Source of the DNA: an uncultured Amaricoccus sp.
GTDB taxonomy: Bacteria > Pseudomonadota > Alphaproteobacteria > Rhodobacterales > Rhodobacteraceae
Assembly (NCBI RefSeq): GCF_937891315.1
Contig: NZ_CALAGI010000141.1
Span: 1-64,000, forward strand
Direction of reading: 5' to 3'
Length of the DNA: 64,000 nt
Of this stretch, positions 36,993 to 47,300 are shown one piece after another. Below the pieces are notes generated by a model, which saw nothing but the letters and a program-made list of their open reading frames with translations, did not search any database and was not told the DNA's origin. How positions within the stretch are numbered: the first letter of the stretch is position 1; the number at the start of each line of letters is the position of its first letter. The position numbers were made by a program, and so were the translations under genes.

Positions 36993-38576
36993 TCAGCCCT
37001 CTTCGGGCGCGTCCCCGGGTCGGGCGCCGAGACGTTCGATGCGCGGGCCGCCGTCGCCATGGCGGGCGGCGGCGTTGGCAAAGCCGCGGGCGGCGCCGCC
37101 GCGCACCTCGAACTGCGTCTGGCCGTCGCGCACGCGGACGCGGCCGATGTCACGGCGCGACACCCGGCCGATCCGGCAGAGCAGCGGCAGGATCCACCGC
37201 ACTTCCGCCTGCCCGCCATGGCCGAGATTGACGCTGAACCAGACGCCGCCGGTCCTTGATCGCGCACCCGCGGCGGCACGGCCGGCGAGGTCCTCCGGTG
37301 CCGGACGCCCTGCGCGCCAGAGCTGGACGAAGGCCGCCGCGACCCGTTCCGGTCCGTGCGTCGAGAGAAGCGCGCTGACCGCCTCGCGGTCCTGCTCGGT
37401 CTCCGCCGCCGGGGCCACGTGATCGAGCATGCGGACCCGGCGCCCGGCTTCGATCTCTTCGCGCCGCGGCACCGGATGCCACTCGAGCGCGAGCCCCGCC
37501 CGCGCGATCAGCGTTTCGGCCCGGCGCTGCGACGCGGGCGGGACGACGAGGACGGCGAGGCCCTTGCGCCCCGCGCGGCCCGTGCGCCCCGAGCGATGCA
37601 GCAGGATCTCGCGGTTCGCCGGCAGGTCCGCGTGGATCACGAGGTCGAGCCCGGGCAGGTCGAGGCCGCGCGCGGCCACGTCGGTCGCCACGCAGACCTT
37701 CGCCCGCCCGGAACGCATCGCGGCGAGCGCGGCGTCGCGGTCGCTCTGGCCGAGATCGCCCGACAGCGCCACCACCCTGAAGCCGCGGGCCGAGAGTTCC
37801 CCGGTGAGCAGCGCGACCGATTCCCGGCGGCCGCAGAAGACAAGCGCGCTCTCCGGCTCATGCAGGCAGAGGAGGTTGATCACCGCCTTGTCGCGATCGT
37901 CGGGCGCGACGAGCATCCCCTGGAAGGCGATGCTCGCCTCCCCCTCCGGCGCCGCGATGTCGATGCGCGCGGCGCCCGTCTGGAACCGCGCCGCCAACGC
38001 CTCGATGCGGGGGGTGATGGTCGCCGAGAACATCAGGGTCCGGCGCTCCGACGGCAGCGTCGTCAGGATCGCCTCCAGCTCCTCGCGAAATCCGAGGTCG
38101 AGCATGTCGTCCGCTTCGTCGAGCGCCACGGTCGCCAGCGCATCGGTGGGCAGCGCCCCGCGCCGGATATGGTCGGCGACGCGGCCCGGCGTGCCGACCA
38201 CCAGGGCGCAGCCTCCGGCCAGCGCCGCGCGTTCGGCCGCGACGTCCGCGCCGCCGACGCAGGACGCGATCCGCGCGCCGGTGCCCGCGAAGAGCCAGGC
38301 GAGTTCGTTCCGCACCTGCGCCGCGAGTTCACGGGTGGGGACGAGGATCAGCGCCCGCGGTTCAGGCCCGGACGCGTAGAGACCGTCGGCGTCAAGAACC
38401 TCGCGGGCGAGCGCGAGCCCCAGCGCCAATGTCTTGCCCGAACCGGTTCGCGCCGAGACCAGGAGGTCGGCTTCCGGGGCATCGAGGATGGCGGTCTGTA
38501 CCGGGGTAAGCGTGGTAAATCCACGCGCGAAAAGCGTGCGCGTGAGCGTCGCAGGGACGCGATCTATGCCAGTCAT
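36993..38576 (-). CDS. DEAD-box ATP-dependent RNA helicase with DbpA-type RNA-binding domain
   Basis: 527 aa. The helicase core is intact: Q motif LTPVQTAIL, motif I SARTGSGKT, PTRELAAQV, DEAD (VALDEADDML), SAT, ARGLDLPGLD and HRSGRTGRAG. After a linker, residues about 440-505 resemble the DbpA RNA-binding domain (WFSVNLGHGGQAEVRWILPLL), which in DbpA targets 23S rRNA during 50S assembly. ATG 38576 (MTGIDRV) was chosen; the open frame upstream lacks homology. It is divergent from efp. Confidence 0.92.
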   Translation of the reverse strand: MTGIDRVPATLTRTLFARGFTTLTPVQTAILDAPEADLLVSARTGSGKTLALGLALAREVLDADGLYASGPEPRALILVPTRELAAQVRNELAWLFAGTGARIASCVGGADVAAERAALAGGCALVVGTPGRVADHIRRGALPTDALATVALDEADDMLDLGFREELEAILTTLPSERRTLMFSATITPRIEALAARFQTGAARIDIAAPEGEASIAFQGMLVAPDDRDKAVINLLCLHEPESALVFCGRRESVALLTGELSARGFRVVALSGDLGQSDRDAALAAMRSGRAKVCVATDVAARGLDLPGLDLVIHADLPANREILLHRSGRTGRAGRKGLAVLVVPPASQRRAETLIARAGLALEWHPVPRREEIEAGRRVRMLDHVAPAAETEQDREAVSALLSTHGPERVAAAFVQLWRAGRPAPEDLAGRAAAGARSRTGGVWFSVNLGHGGQAEVRWILPLLCRIGRVSRRDIGRVRVRDGQTQFEVRGGAARGFANAAARHGDGGPRIERLGARPGDAPEEG

Positions 38577-38676
38577 CGGAACTCGTTTCTTGGAACACAG
38601 GCCGACGTCGCCAAAATGTCGGCGGATCCCTCCGCGCCAGAAGCGGGTGGCGCGGCGGACGTCGGGAGCCGGCAAC

Positions 38677-38705
38677 TTGCCAGCGCGGCAAAGTCTGGCT
38701 ATAGC
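38677..38705 (+). promoter_or_regulatory. sigma-70-type promoter of efp
   Basis: TTGCCA (38677-38682), a 17-bp spacer and TATAGC (38700-38705) give near-consensus boxes about 40 bp before the efp ATG. Confidence 0.65.
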
Positions 38706-38745
38706 AGGCGCGAATTTCGAACTTATGAATGGATCGGCAGTCGTC

Positions 38746-39309
38746 ATGCCCAAGATCAACGGCAATGAAATCCGCCCGGGCTACATCCTCGAGCACGACG
38801 GTGGCCTGTGGGTCGCGGTGAAGGTCGCCCATGTGAAGCCCGGCAAGGGCGGCGCCTTCGCTCAGGTCGAGTTGAAGAACATCCGCGACAACCGCAAGCT
38901 CAACGAGCGCTTCCGCTCCGCCGACAAGGTCGAGCGCGTCCGCCTCGACCAGAAGGACCAGCAGTTCCTCTACGAGTCCGACGGCCTCCTGCATTTCATG
39001 GACGCCGACACGTTCGAGCAGGTGACCATCGCCGCCGACATCTTCGGCGACCGCCGCCCCTTCCTCCAGGACGGCATGACCATCCAGGTCGAATATTACG
39101 AGGACGAGGCGCTGAACGCCATGCTGCCCGACAAGGTGACCTGCAAGGTCGTCGAGACCGAACCCGCCGTGAAGGGTCAGACCGCCGCCAATTCCTTCAA
39201 GCCGGCGATCCTCGACAACGGCGTCCGCGTCATGATCCCGCCCTTTGTCGGCGAGGGCGAAGCGGTCATCGTTTCGACCGAAACCATGGAATACGTCGAG
39301 CGCGCCTGA
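38746..39309 (+). CDS. efp: translation elongation factor P
   Basis: 187 aa, three beta-barrel domains. EF-P binds between the P and E sites and relieves stalling at polyproline. The N-terminal KOW-like domain is MPKINGNEIRPGYILEHDG. The loop VKPGKGGAF places a lysine at position 34, the residue beta-lysylated in the EpmA system, rather than the arginine rhamnosylated by EarP. The C-terminal OB domain ends in VIVSTETMEYVERA. Single gene with its own promoter, convergent with ggt. Confidence 0.97.
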   Translation: MPKINGNEIRPGYILEHDGGLWVAVKVAHVKPGKGGAFAQVELKNIRDNRKLNERFRSADKVERVRLDQKDQQFLYESDGLLHFMDADTFEQVTIAADIFGDRRPFLQDGMTIQVEYYEDEALNAMLPDKVTCKVVETEPAVKGQTAANSFKPAILDNGVRVMIPPFVGEGEAVIVSTETMEYVERA

Positions 39310-39316
39310 CGCGGGC

Positions 39317-41068
39317 TCACTCTCCCAGGACAAGCCCTTCGCGGCGCTTGTCCGTGGCGCCGCGCAGCAGCGGCCCGTCGATCTGGATCACCTGAAGCCC
39401 GGAATTGAGATCAGCCGCTTCGGCGACATGGCCGCGGGCACTGAGCGCGGCGATCAGCGCCGCCGCCTCCGGCCCCTCCTCGACCTCGGTATCACCGTTG
39501 CGGTTGACGACATGCGGCAGGTCGATGGCAACCTGAGGATCGAGGTTCCAATCGAGCATCGCGATCAGCGCCTGCGCGACATAGGGGATGATGTTGGCCC
39601 CGCCGGGTGAGCCGGTCAGCAGCACCGGCGCGCCGCGATGCAACACTACCGTCGGCGCCATCGAGGAACGCGGGCGTTTGCCGCCCTCGACGCGATTGGC
39701 AACGGGGACGCCGTTCTCCTCGGGAACGAAGGAGAAATCGGTCATCTCGTTGTTGAGCAGGAAGCCGTCCACCATCACCCGGCTGCCGAAGCCGGTCTCG
39801 ATGGTGGTGGTCGCCGTGACCATGTCGCCGAACCGATCCTTGATGACCAGTTGCGATGTGCCCTTGCGCGGCCGCGGACGGTCGGAGGTGAATTCCTCGG
39901 GATGCTCCCGCGGCGGTTCACCGGCGGTGGCGACGCCCATGGTGCGTAGCGGATCGATCAGCCGGGCGCGCGCGCCGAGATAGGCGGGATCGAGCAGGCC
40001 CTCCGTCGGCATATCGACGAAATCCGCGTCGGCCATGTAGCGGGCGCGGTCGGCGAAGGCGAGTTTCGAGGCCTCGATGAAGAGATGCGCCGCCTGCGGC
40101 GTGTCGCCGATCGCGGTCAGGTCGAAGGCCGAGAGGATGCCGAGGATCTGGCCGACGGTCAGCGCGCCGGAACTCGGCGGCCCCATGCCGCAGACTTCCC
40201 ATACCCGGTAGTCGAGGCAGACCGGAATCCGCTCCTTCGCCTGATAGGCGGCGAGATCGGCCCGCGTCATCATTCCCGGATTGACCGCCGTCCGCGCCGC
40301 CTCGACGATCCGGGCACCGATCGGACCCTCGTAGAACGGCGTGCTGCCCTCCGCCGCGATCACGCGCAAGGTCGCGGCGAAATCCGGGTTGGCGAGGATT
40401 TCGCCCTCCGGCTTCGGCGTGCCGTCGGTATGGAAGAAGTAACCGCGGGCCACCGGGAAATCTGCGAGGTCGGGCGCGTCGGCGATCGCCGTGGCGAGGC
40501 GCCGCGAGATCGGAAAGCCCGCTTCGGCCTTGTCGATCGTGGGCTCGAACAAATCCGCCCAGGGTAGCCGGCCGTGCGCCGTGTGCAACAGTTCGAACAC
40601 CTTCAGCGTGCCCGGCACACCGACCGAACGACCACCGGCGACCGCCTGTCGGAACGGGATTGGCGCACCGTCAGGCCCGAGCCAATAGTCGGGTGTCGCA
40701 GCGGCGGGCGCGGTCTCGCGGCCGTCGTAGCTGGTCAGCGTCTCTGTCTCGGCGTCCCAATAGACGAGAAATGCCCCGCCGCCGATGCCCGAGCTTTGCG
40801 GCTCCACGAGGTTCAACATCATCTGCGCGGCGACCGCGGCGTCGGCGGCGGAGCCTCCGGCCTGGAGAACCGCGAACCCCGCCTCGCTGGCCAGCGGGTT
40901 CGCCGTCGCGATCATGATCTCGCTCGCGGAGACCGACCGGCGCGCGGCGATCGCCGTCGTCGTCTCGGGCGGCGGCACCAGATTCTCGGCGACGGCGCCG
41001 AGGGGCAGCAGCGTCAAGGCGAGGCACAGGAATCGCGCCAAAAGGCTGAAATATTTTCTTGCCAACAA
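39317..41068 (-). CDS. ggt: gamma-glutamyltransferase
   Basis: 583 aa Ntn-hydrolase precursor, self-cleaved into large and small subunits. It has an N-terminal signal peptide (FLCLALTLLPLGAVAEN), so it is periplasmic or secreted. The conserved small-subunit start is at GTSQLVI, making Thr404 the predicted nucleophile, and the later GSPGGANII glycine-rich loop is present. It hydrolyses or transfers gamma-glutamyl groups, such as those of glutathione. The start codon appears to be TTG 41068 with AAAGG upstream. It begins 33 bp after the transglutaminase stop and may be part of that operon. Confidence 0.93.
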   Translation of the reverse strand: MLARKYFSLLARFLCLALTLLPLGAVAENLVPPPETTTAIAARRSVSASEIMIATANPLASEAGFAVLQAGGSAADAAVAAQMMLNLVEPQSSGIGGGAFLVYWDAETETLTSYDGRETAPAAATPDYWLGPDGAPIPFRQAVAGGRSVGVPGTLKVFELLHTAHGRLPWADLFEPTIDKAEAGFPISRRLATAIADAPDLADFPVARGYFFHTDGTPKPEGEILANPDFAATLRVIAAEGSTPFYEGPIGARIVEAARTAVNPGMMTRADLAAYQAKERIPVCLDYRVWEVCGMGPPSSGALTVGQILGILSAFDLTAIGDTPQAAHLFIEASKLAFADRARYMADADFVDMPTEGLLDPAYLGARARLIDPLRTMGVATAGEPPREHPEEFTSDRPRPRKGTSQLVIKDRFGDMVTATTTIETGFGSRVMVDGFLLNNEMTDFSFVPEENGVPVANRVEGGKRPRSSMAPTVVLHRGAPVLLTGSPGGANIIPYVAQALIAMLDWNLDPQVAIDLPHVVNRNGDTEVEEGPEAAALIAALSARGHVAEAADLNSGLQVIQIDGPLLRGATDKRREGLVLGE

Positions 41069-41101
41069 GATCGAGACCTTTTCTCACATCGCGCGCGAGG
41101 C

Positions 41102-41983
41102 TCAGTCTCCGACCGGGATCACGTCCACCGCCTGCTCGCTGGTCTGCTCACCCGCGATGCGCAGGATACCACGGACCGGCGAGACGTCGCCATAGTCGCG
41201 GCCGCGGGCGATCACGATGTGATCGGTACCGACGATCAGCGCGTTGGTCGGATCGAACTCGATCCAGCCGCTCTCGCGCCCGCACCAGGCGCGGACCCAG
41301 GCGTGCATCGCATCGGCGCCCTCGAGCCGCGCCTTGCCGGGCGGCGGATTGGTGCGCAGAAAGCCGCTGACATAGCCGGCCGGAACGCCGATGCCGCGCA
41401 GGGAGGCGATCATGATCTGGGCGAAATCCTGGCAGACACCGCGACGTCGGGCAAACGCCTCGGTCGCCGGTGTCTCGACCGTCGTCGCCTCCGGATCGAA
41501 CTCCATGTCCTCGTAAAGACTCATGCCGACCGCCCGGACCGCGTCCATCGCCGTCATGCCCGGCCGCAGCTTCTCGACCGCGTAGGCGGTCATCTCCGGC
41601 GTCGGGGCCGCGCGTGGACTCGGGCCGAGGAAATGCAGCGGTGAATCCGGGTCGAGACCGCGATATTCCGCGATCTCCTCGGCCAGCCGTCCAAGCGCGG
41701 GCGATATGTCGAAGCCCGGCGCCTCGCCCATCCGGTCGACGCGGGCGGCGACGCGGAACTCGATCTCGTCATGGGTATCTCGAAACACGATCTCGACACT
41801 GTTGTTGCCGAAGAAATCGACCATGTCGGACCGTTCCGCCGGCCGCGGCTCGACCGTCAGCGAGGAGGTGACGCGGCGCTGGACGCCGGGCAGGTCGGCG
41901 GGTATCAGCCGCAGCAGGTGGCGGCCGCCGACGGCGGGGCGGTCGTAGCTGTAGGTGATGCGCAGGCCGATGTCGTACAGCAT
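41102..41983 (-). CDS. transglutaminase-like cysteine protein with N-terminal transglutaminase-associated domain
   Basis: 293 aa, cytoplasmic by absence of a signal peptide. Residues 1 to about 120 form the bacterial transglutaminase N-terminal beta domain (YDIGLRITYSYDRPAVGG). The papain-like catalytic triad is complete: Cys184 in RRGVCQDFAQ, His227 in DAMHAWVRAW, Asp244 in EFDPTN. Bacterial members are mostly predicted peptidases or amidases rather than crosslinkers. It lies 3 bp downstream of the ATP-grasp/alpha-E gene. Confidence 0.9.
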   Translation of the reverse strand: MLYDIGLRITYSYDRPAVGGRHLLRLIPADLPGVQRRVTSSLTVEPRPAERSDMVDFFGNNSVEIVFRDTHDEIEFRVAARVDRMGEAPGFDISPALGRLAEEIAEYRGLDPDSPLHFLGPSPRAAPTPEMTAYAVEKLRPGMTAMDAVRAVGMSLYEDMEFDPEATTVETPATEAFARRRGVCQDFAQIMIASLRGIGVPAGYVSGFLRTNPPPGKARLEGADAMHAWVRAWCGRESGWIEFDPTNALIVGTDHIVIARGRDYGDVSPVRGILRIAGEQTSEQAVDVIPVGD

Positions 41984-41986
41984 GAC

Positions 41987-44383
41987 CTAGCTGAGATACG
42001 TCTTGGAAAGCAGTTCGGAAAGATCGCCGATCTCAAGCCTCAAGGTCAGCAGGCTGGTTTCGTCCAGCGTGTCGGGCGTCTGGACCGCGAGTGAGGTGTG
42101 GGTCCGCAGCACGGCGCGCGACAATTCCGACAGCTGGCCGTTCACCTCGGCCCCGGGCAGGAAGGCGGCCTGATCGCGCAACTCCGTCAGTTGATAGAGT
42201 ACCGAGCGCGGGTTCATGATGTCGAGCGCGAGCAGGTCGACCACCGTGTCGCGCGTGGTCGAGACCGCGTAGCGGCGGCGGTGGGACATCACGCTGTCAC
42301 CGATCTCGACCGCGAGATCGAGCGCGCCGTCCGGTGCGTCGGGCTTGCCGAGCCAGGAAATCGCGCTCGCCATCGCCATCGCCCGCTCCAGCGACCTGCC
42401 GATGATAAGAAAGCGCCAGCCGGTGAACCGGTACATGTTTTCGTGCACGAGACCCGAGAAGCCGGTGATCTTGCGCAAAAGGACACCCATCGCGCGCGCG
42501 GTGTCATCGCCGGGGGTGACCGTGGCCGCCATCTTGCGCGTGGTGCGGGCGAGATCGTTCAGCGCCATCCAGCCGTCGGTCGAGAAGCGGTCGCGCACGT
42601 GGCTCGCGCTGGTTATCGCCGCGCTCAGCGTCCATTGCAGGCCGGAAGGAATACCCTCGGACGTGTCGACGCCACTCGCCTCCAGATGCTCGGCGAGATG
42701 GGCGATGAGGGGCGCCTCGGGATCAGCCGTTTCGGCGAGGCGGATATGATGGGCGCGGAGGAGGCGCATCATGCCCTCCGCCCGTTCGACATAGCGGCCC
42801 AGCCAGAAGAGATTGTCGGCGGCGCGGCTGGGTAGCACCCCGGGCCGGACGCGGGCATATGGCCCGACCGGGGCGGGAAGCATCGAGATGCTCTCCACCG
42901 GTTTCTCGCTGACGATCCAGACGTCGGCGGCGGAGCCTCCACGCTGCATGGCGATCGCGGTCGCGTCCGGCGTGCGGCCGATGCGGGCGAAGCCGCCGGG
43001 CATCACCTGCCAGCCGCTCGGTGTGCGCACGAGGAAGGCGCGCAGGCTCATCGGACGCGGCACCAGCTGGCCGTCGACATGCGCCGGCGTCGTGGAAAGC
43101 GTCACGGCCTCCTGCCCGACGAGGCCCGGGCCGTCCGCTTCGAGCCACGCATCGACCGAGGGGCGGGCTCGGCCGCGGAAGTGGTCGCCGAGCACCGTCG
43201 TCTCGTCGATATCGAACGGCAGCCGTGTCGAGAGGGCCGAGCCGATCATCATCCGGTCGGCATGGGCGCGGACATGCGCGCGCTCCGCCGCCTGCCCGCA
43301 CCACCAGGTCGCGATGTTCGGCAGCGCCAGCGGCTCGCCGCGGAGCGCAAGCGAAATACGGGGCAGGAAGGCCAGCAGCGCCCGCGTCTCCAGCACGCCC
43401 GAGCCGAGGGCGTTGACCAGGGTGACATTGCCCCGACGCACGGCGTTGACGAGGCCGGGGGTGCCCAGTCGCGAGCTTGAATCGAGTTCCAGCGGGTCGG
43501 CGAAGGCCGCGTCGAGACGGCGCCAGAGAACGGTCACCGGGCGAAGACCGGCGACGGTCCGCACCATTACCCTGCCCTGCGAAACGGTCAGGTCCTCGCC
43601 CTCGAGCAGCATGAATCCGAGGTAGCGGGCGATATAGGCATGTTCGAAATAGGTATCGTTGAGCGGCCCCGGCGTCAGGATCGCCACACGCGAGTCGGGA
43701 TCCGAGGTCAGCCCCTGCAGCGCGTCGCGGAAGGTGCGGAAGAAGCCGGCCAGTCGGTGGACATGCGCCTCGGCATAAATGTCGGAGAAGACCCGGGCGG
43801 TCGCGACCCGGTTCTCCAGCGCGAAGCCAGAGCCCGAAGGGGCCTGGGTCCGGTCGCCGAGCACCCACCAGGACCCGTCCGGCCCGCGGCCGAGCTCGAA
43901 GGCGAGGAAATGCAGATAGTGCCCGCCGCGCGGCGGAATGCCGACCAGCGGCCGCAGCCATTCCCGGCTGCGCGCGATCAGCGACGCGGGCAACTGCCCG
44001 GTGCTGACCAGCCGGTTCGCACCGTAGAGATCGGCGACGACGGTCTCCAGCAGGTCGGCGCGCTGGATCAGGCCGTCGGCGATGCGCCGCCACTCCGCCT
44101 CCTCGATCAGAACGGGCACATGGGCCAGCGGCCAGGCGCGTTCCGTCGAGATGGTGTCGCCGTACTGACGGAAGAAGACGCCGGCGTCACGGAGATACTG
44201 GTCGCCCCGGGCGAAACGGCCGGCCAGTTCGTCCGGGGGGATCGTCGTCAGATGCTGGATCAACTGGCGCCAGACCGGCCGGAGTTGGCCCGACGGATCC
44301 ATGAGTTCGTCCGCGACCCCGGGAAGCGGCCGGTATCCGGCGAGCAACGCCGGAGGGCCGGCCGCGAGGCTGCGGACGTCCAT
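41987..44383 (-). CDS. circularly permuted ATP-grasp (type 2) fused to alpha-E domain
   Basis: 798 aa. Residues about 60-480 form a circularly permuted ATP-grasp domain (YGDTISTERAWPLAHVPVLI, then GGHYLHFLAFELGRGPDGSW with WWVLGDRTQAPSG as a nucleotide-site region). From about residue 515 an alpha-E helical domain begins at LPSRAADNLFWLGRYVERAE. These are often separate genes; here they are fused. ATP-grasp enzymes of this class are predicted (comparative genomics) to make peptide or amide bonds, with alpha-E as partner. The reaction is not established. The gene lies 3 bp from both its operon neighbours. Confidence 0.88.
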   Translation of the reverse strand: MDVRSLAAGPPALLAGYRPLPGVADELMDPSGQLRPVWRQLIQHLTTIPPDELAGRFARGDQYLRDAGVFFRQYGDTISTERAWPLAHVPVLIEEAEWRRIADGLIQRADLLETVVADLYGANRLVSTGQLPASLIARSREWLRPLVGIPPRGGHYLHFLAFELGRGPDGSWWVLGDRTQAPSGSGFALENRVATARVFSDIYAEAHVHRLAGFFRTFRDALQGLTSDPDSRVAILTPGPLNDTYFEHAYIARYLGFMLLEGEDLTVSQGRVMVRTVAGLRPVTVLWRRLDAAFADPLELDSSSRLGTPGLVNAVRRGNVTLVNALGSGVLETRALLAFLPRISLALRGEPLALPNIATWWCGQAAERAHVRAHADRMMIGSALSTRLPFDIDETTVLGDHFRGRARPSVDAWLEADGPGLVGQEAVTLSTTPAHVDGQLVPRPMSLRAFLVRTPSGWQVMPGGFARIGRTPDATAIAMQRGGSAADVWIVSEKPVESISMLPAPVGPYARVRPGVLPSRAADNLFWLGRYVERAEGMMRLLRAHHIRLAETADPEAPLIAHLAEHLEASGVDTSEGIPSGLQWTLSAAITSASHVRDRFSTDGWMALNDLARTTRKMAATVTPGDDTARAMGVLLRKITGFSGLVHENMYRFTGWRFLIIGRSLERAMAMASAISWLGKPDAPDGALDLAVEIGDSVMSHRRRYAVSTTRDTVVDLLALDIMNPRSVLYQLTELRDQAAFLPGAEVNGQLSELSRAVLRTHTSLAVQTPDTLDETSLLTLRLEIGDLSELLSKTYLS

Positions 44384-44386
44384 GCC

Positions 44387-47300
44387 TCAGTATCCCGGCG
44401 ATCTGCGCAGATCGAGCGTCATCGGGAACGCCGGGTTCGGGGTTTCGAGCGGCGGCGCGAAATAGCCCGGCGTATGGCCGAGCGGCTCGAACCGCGCCAG
44501 CCGCCGCGCCTCGGCCTCGTTGCCATTGACCGGGAAGGTGTCGTAGTTGCGCCCGCCCGGATGGGCCACGTGATAGACGCAGCCGCCGAGCGACCGCCCG
44601 CTCCAGCTGTCGTAGATGTCAAACGTGAGCGGCGCGTTGACGGGCAGCACGGGATGCAGCGCCTGCGCCGGCTGCCAGGCCTTGTAGCGCACGCCGGCGA
44701 CCGCGACCCCGCCGGTTTCGGTGGCGCGGAGCGGCAGGCGCCGTCCGTTGCAGGTCACGGTGTAGCGCTCGGGGTCGGTCGTGGTCAGCTTCACCTGCAA
44801 CCGTTCGGTGGAGCTGTCGGTGTAGCGCACGGTGCCGCCGATCGCGCCGGTCTCGCCCAGCACGTGCCAGGGTTCGAGCGCGGCGCGCAGCTCGAGATTG
44901 ACGCCCTCGTACTGAACTTCCCCGCAGAACGGGAAGCGGAACTCGGCCTGCGCCTCGAACCACTCGGGCCGCATTTCGAAACCATGCGCGGTCAGGTCGC
45001 GCAACACGTCGAGGAAGTCCTGCCAGACATAGTGTGGCAGCATGAACCGGTCGTGCAGCACGGTGCCCCAGCGGGTGAGGTCGCCGCTCGCCGGGCTCTG
45101 CCAGTAGCGGGCGATCAATGCGCGGATCATGAGCTGCTGCGCCAGACTCATGCGCGCATCCGGCGGCATTTCAAAGCCGCGGAACTCGACCAGCCCGAGG
45201 CGCCCGGTCGGACCATCGGGCGAATAGAGCTTGTCGATACAGATCTCGGCGCGGTGGGTATTGCCGGTGACATCGACCAGCAGGTTGCGCAGCAGGCGGT
45301 CGACGAGCCAGGGCAGCGGCTGCACGCCCATGCCCGGCGCGGGCATCTGCGCCATGGCGATCTCCAGCTCGTAGAGACCGTCGTGGCGGGCCTCGTCGAT
45401 GCGCGGCGCCTGGCTGGTCGGGCCGATGAACAGGCCGGAGAACAGGTAGGACATCGACGGATGCCGCTGCCAGTGCAGGATCAGGCTGCGCAGCAGATCC
45501 GGCCGGCGCAGGAACGGGCTGTCGAGCGTGGTGCCGCCGCCGACCACGACATGATTGCCGCCGCCGGTGCCGGTATGGCGACCGTCGATCATGAACTTGT
45601 CGGCGCCGAGCCGGCTCGCGCGGGCCTCCTCATAGACCGTTTCGGTGATCGCGACGCAATCTTCCCAGCTGTTCGCCGGATGGATGTTGACCTCGATCAC
45701 ACCCGGATCGGGCGCGACGCGGACGACGTTCAGCCGCGGATCGTGCGGCGGCGCGTAGCCCTCGATATGCACCGGCAGGCCAAGGGCCCTGGCCGAGGTC
45801 TCCGCCGCCGCGACCAGCTCCAGATAGTCCTCCACCCGCTCCACCGGCGGCATGAAAACGCAGAGCCGGCCGTCGCGCGGCTCGACGCTGAGCGCGGTGC
45901 GCACGGCGCCGTCGAGCTCGCCGATCACCTGCTCGATCCGGTCCTGGGTCGGCTCCGAGGCAGTGAAGCGCGCCGTCGCCTGCGGGCGAACGATCGGCGT
46001 GGCGACCCGCGGCTCGGGCAGCGGGTCGCGCGGTACCGTCGGATCGGCGATGTTGGTGTAGGGGTAGGAGGACGCCGGCACGTGGGGCAGCGAACTCAGC
46101 GGAATGCGATAGCCGACCGGGCTGTCGCCCGGCACCAGGAACAGATACTTCCGCCGCAGCCGCCAGCGCTCCGACCGCCAGCGGTGCGAGGGGTTCGCCT
46201 TGGATTGCCAGCGCTGGATCGGCAGCACGAAGCCGCTCGGCGCGGTCAGGCCGCGGGAGAACACACGGCTGATCCGGTGCCGCTCCTCGGCGTCCTCGAG
46301 CTCGCTGTTCTCGGGCGTCACATTCTCCGGCAGGGAGGCTTCCTTCAGGATCCAGGTCGCGGGATCCTCGAAGGCGGGCGTGACGAGCTCCGACTCGACG
46401 CCGAGCGCGTCGGCGATGCCCATCAGCAACCGTTCCGCCTCGTCCGGGCCGACGCCGGTCTCCTTGCCTTCCGCGGCGATCAACTCGGCGTCGTGCCAGA
46501 TCGGCTTGCCGTCGCGCCGCCAGTAGAGCGAGAAGGTCCAGCGCGGCAGCGTCTCGCCCGGGTACCATTTGCCCTGGCCGTAGTGCAGGAAGCCGCCCGG
46601 CGCGAACCGGTCGCGCAGGCGCCGGATCAGCTCGTCGGCGAGCGCGCGCTTGTTCGGGCCGACGGCGTCGGTGTTCCATTCGCCGCTCTCGAAATCGTCG
46701 ATCGAGACGAAGGTCGGCTCGCCACCCATGGTCAGGCGCACATCGCCGGCGACCAGCGCCGCGTCGACCTTGCGGCCGACATTGTTCAGCGCCGTCCAGG
46801 CCTCGTCGGAATAGGGCTTGGTGATCCGCGGATGCTCGGCCACGCGGTTGATCTTCATGTCGAAATCGAACTCGACATTGGCCGAGCTCGCCATCCCCGA
46901 GATCGGCGCCGCGTTGCGGAAATGCGGCGTCGCCGCCAGCGGCACGTGGCTCTCGCCGGTCAGGAGGCCCGATGTCGGGTCGAGCCCGATCCAGCCCGCG
47001 CCCGGCAGATAGACTTCGCACCAAGCATGCAGGTCGGTGAAGTCATGGTCGGTCCCGGCGGGGCCGTCGAGCGAGATCAGGTCGGGCTTCAGCTGGATCA
47101 GATATCCCGAGACGAACCGCGCCGCGAGGCCGAGGTTGCGCAGGGTCTGCACGATCAGCCAGCTCGAATCCCGACACGATCCGGTGCCACGCTCGAAGGT
47201 CTCCTCCGGCGTCTGGACCCCGGGCTCCATGCGGATCACGTAGCCGACGGTGTTGGCGACACGGGCGTTCAGCCCGACGACGAAATCGACGGTCCGCGCC

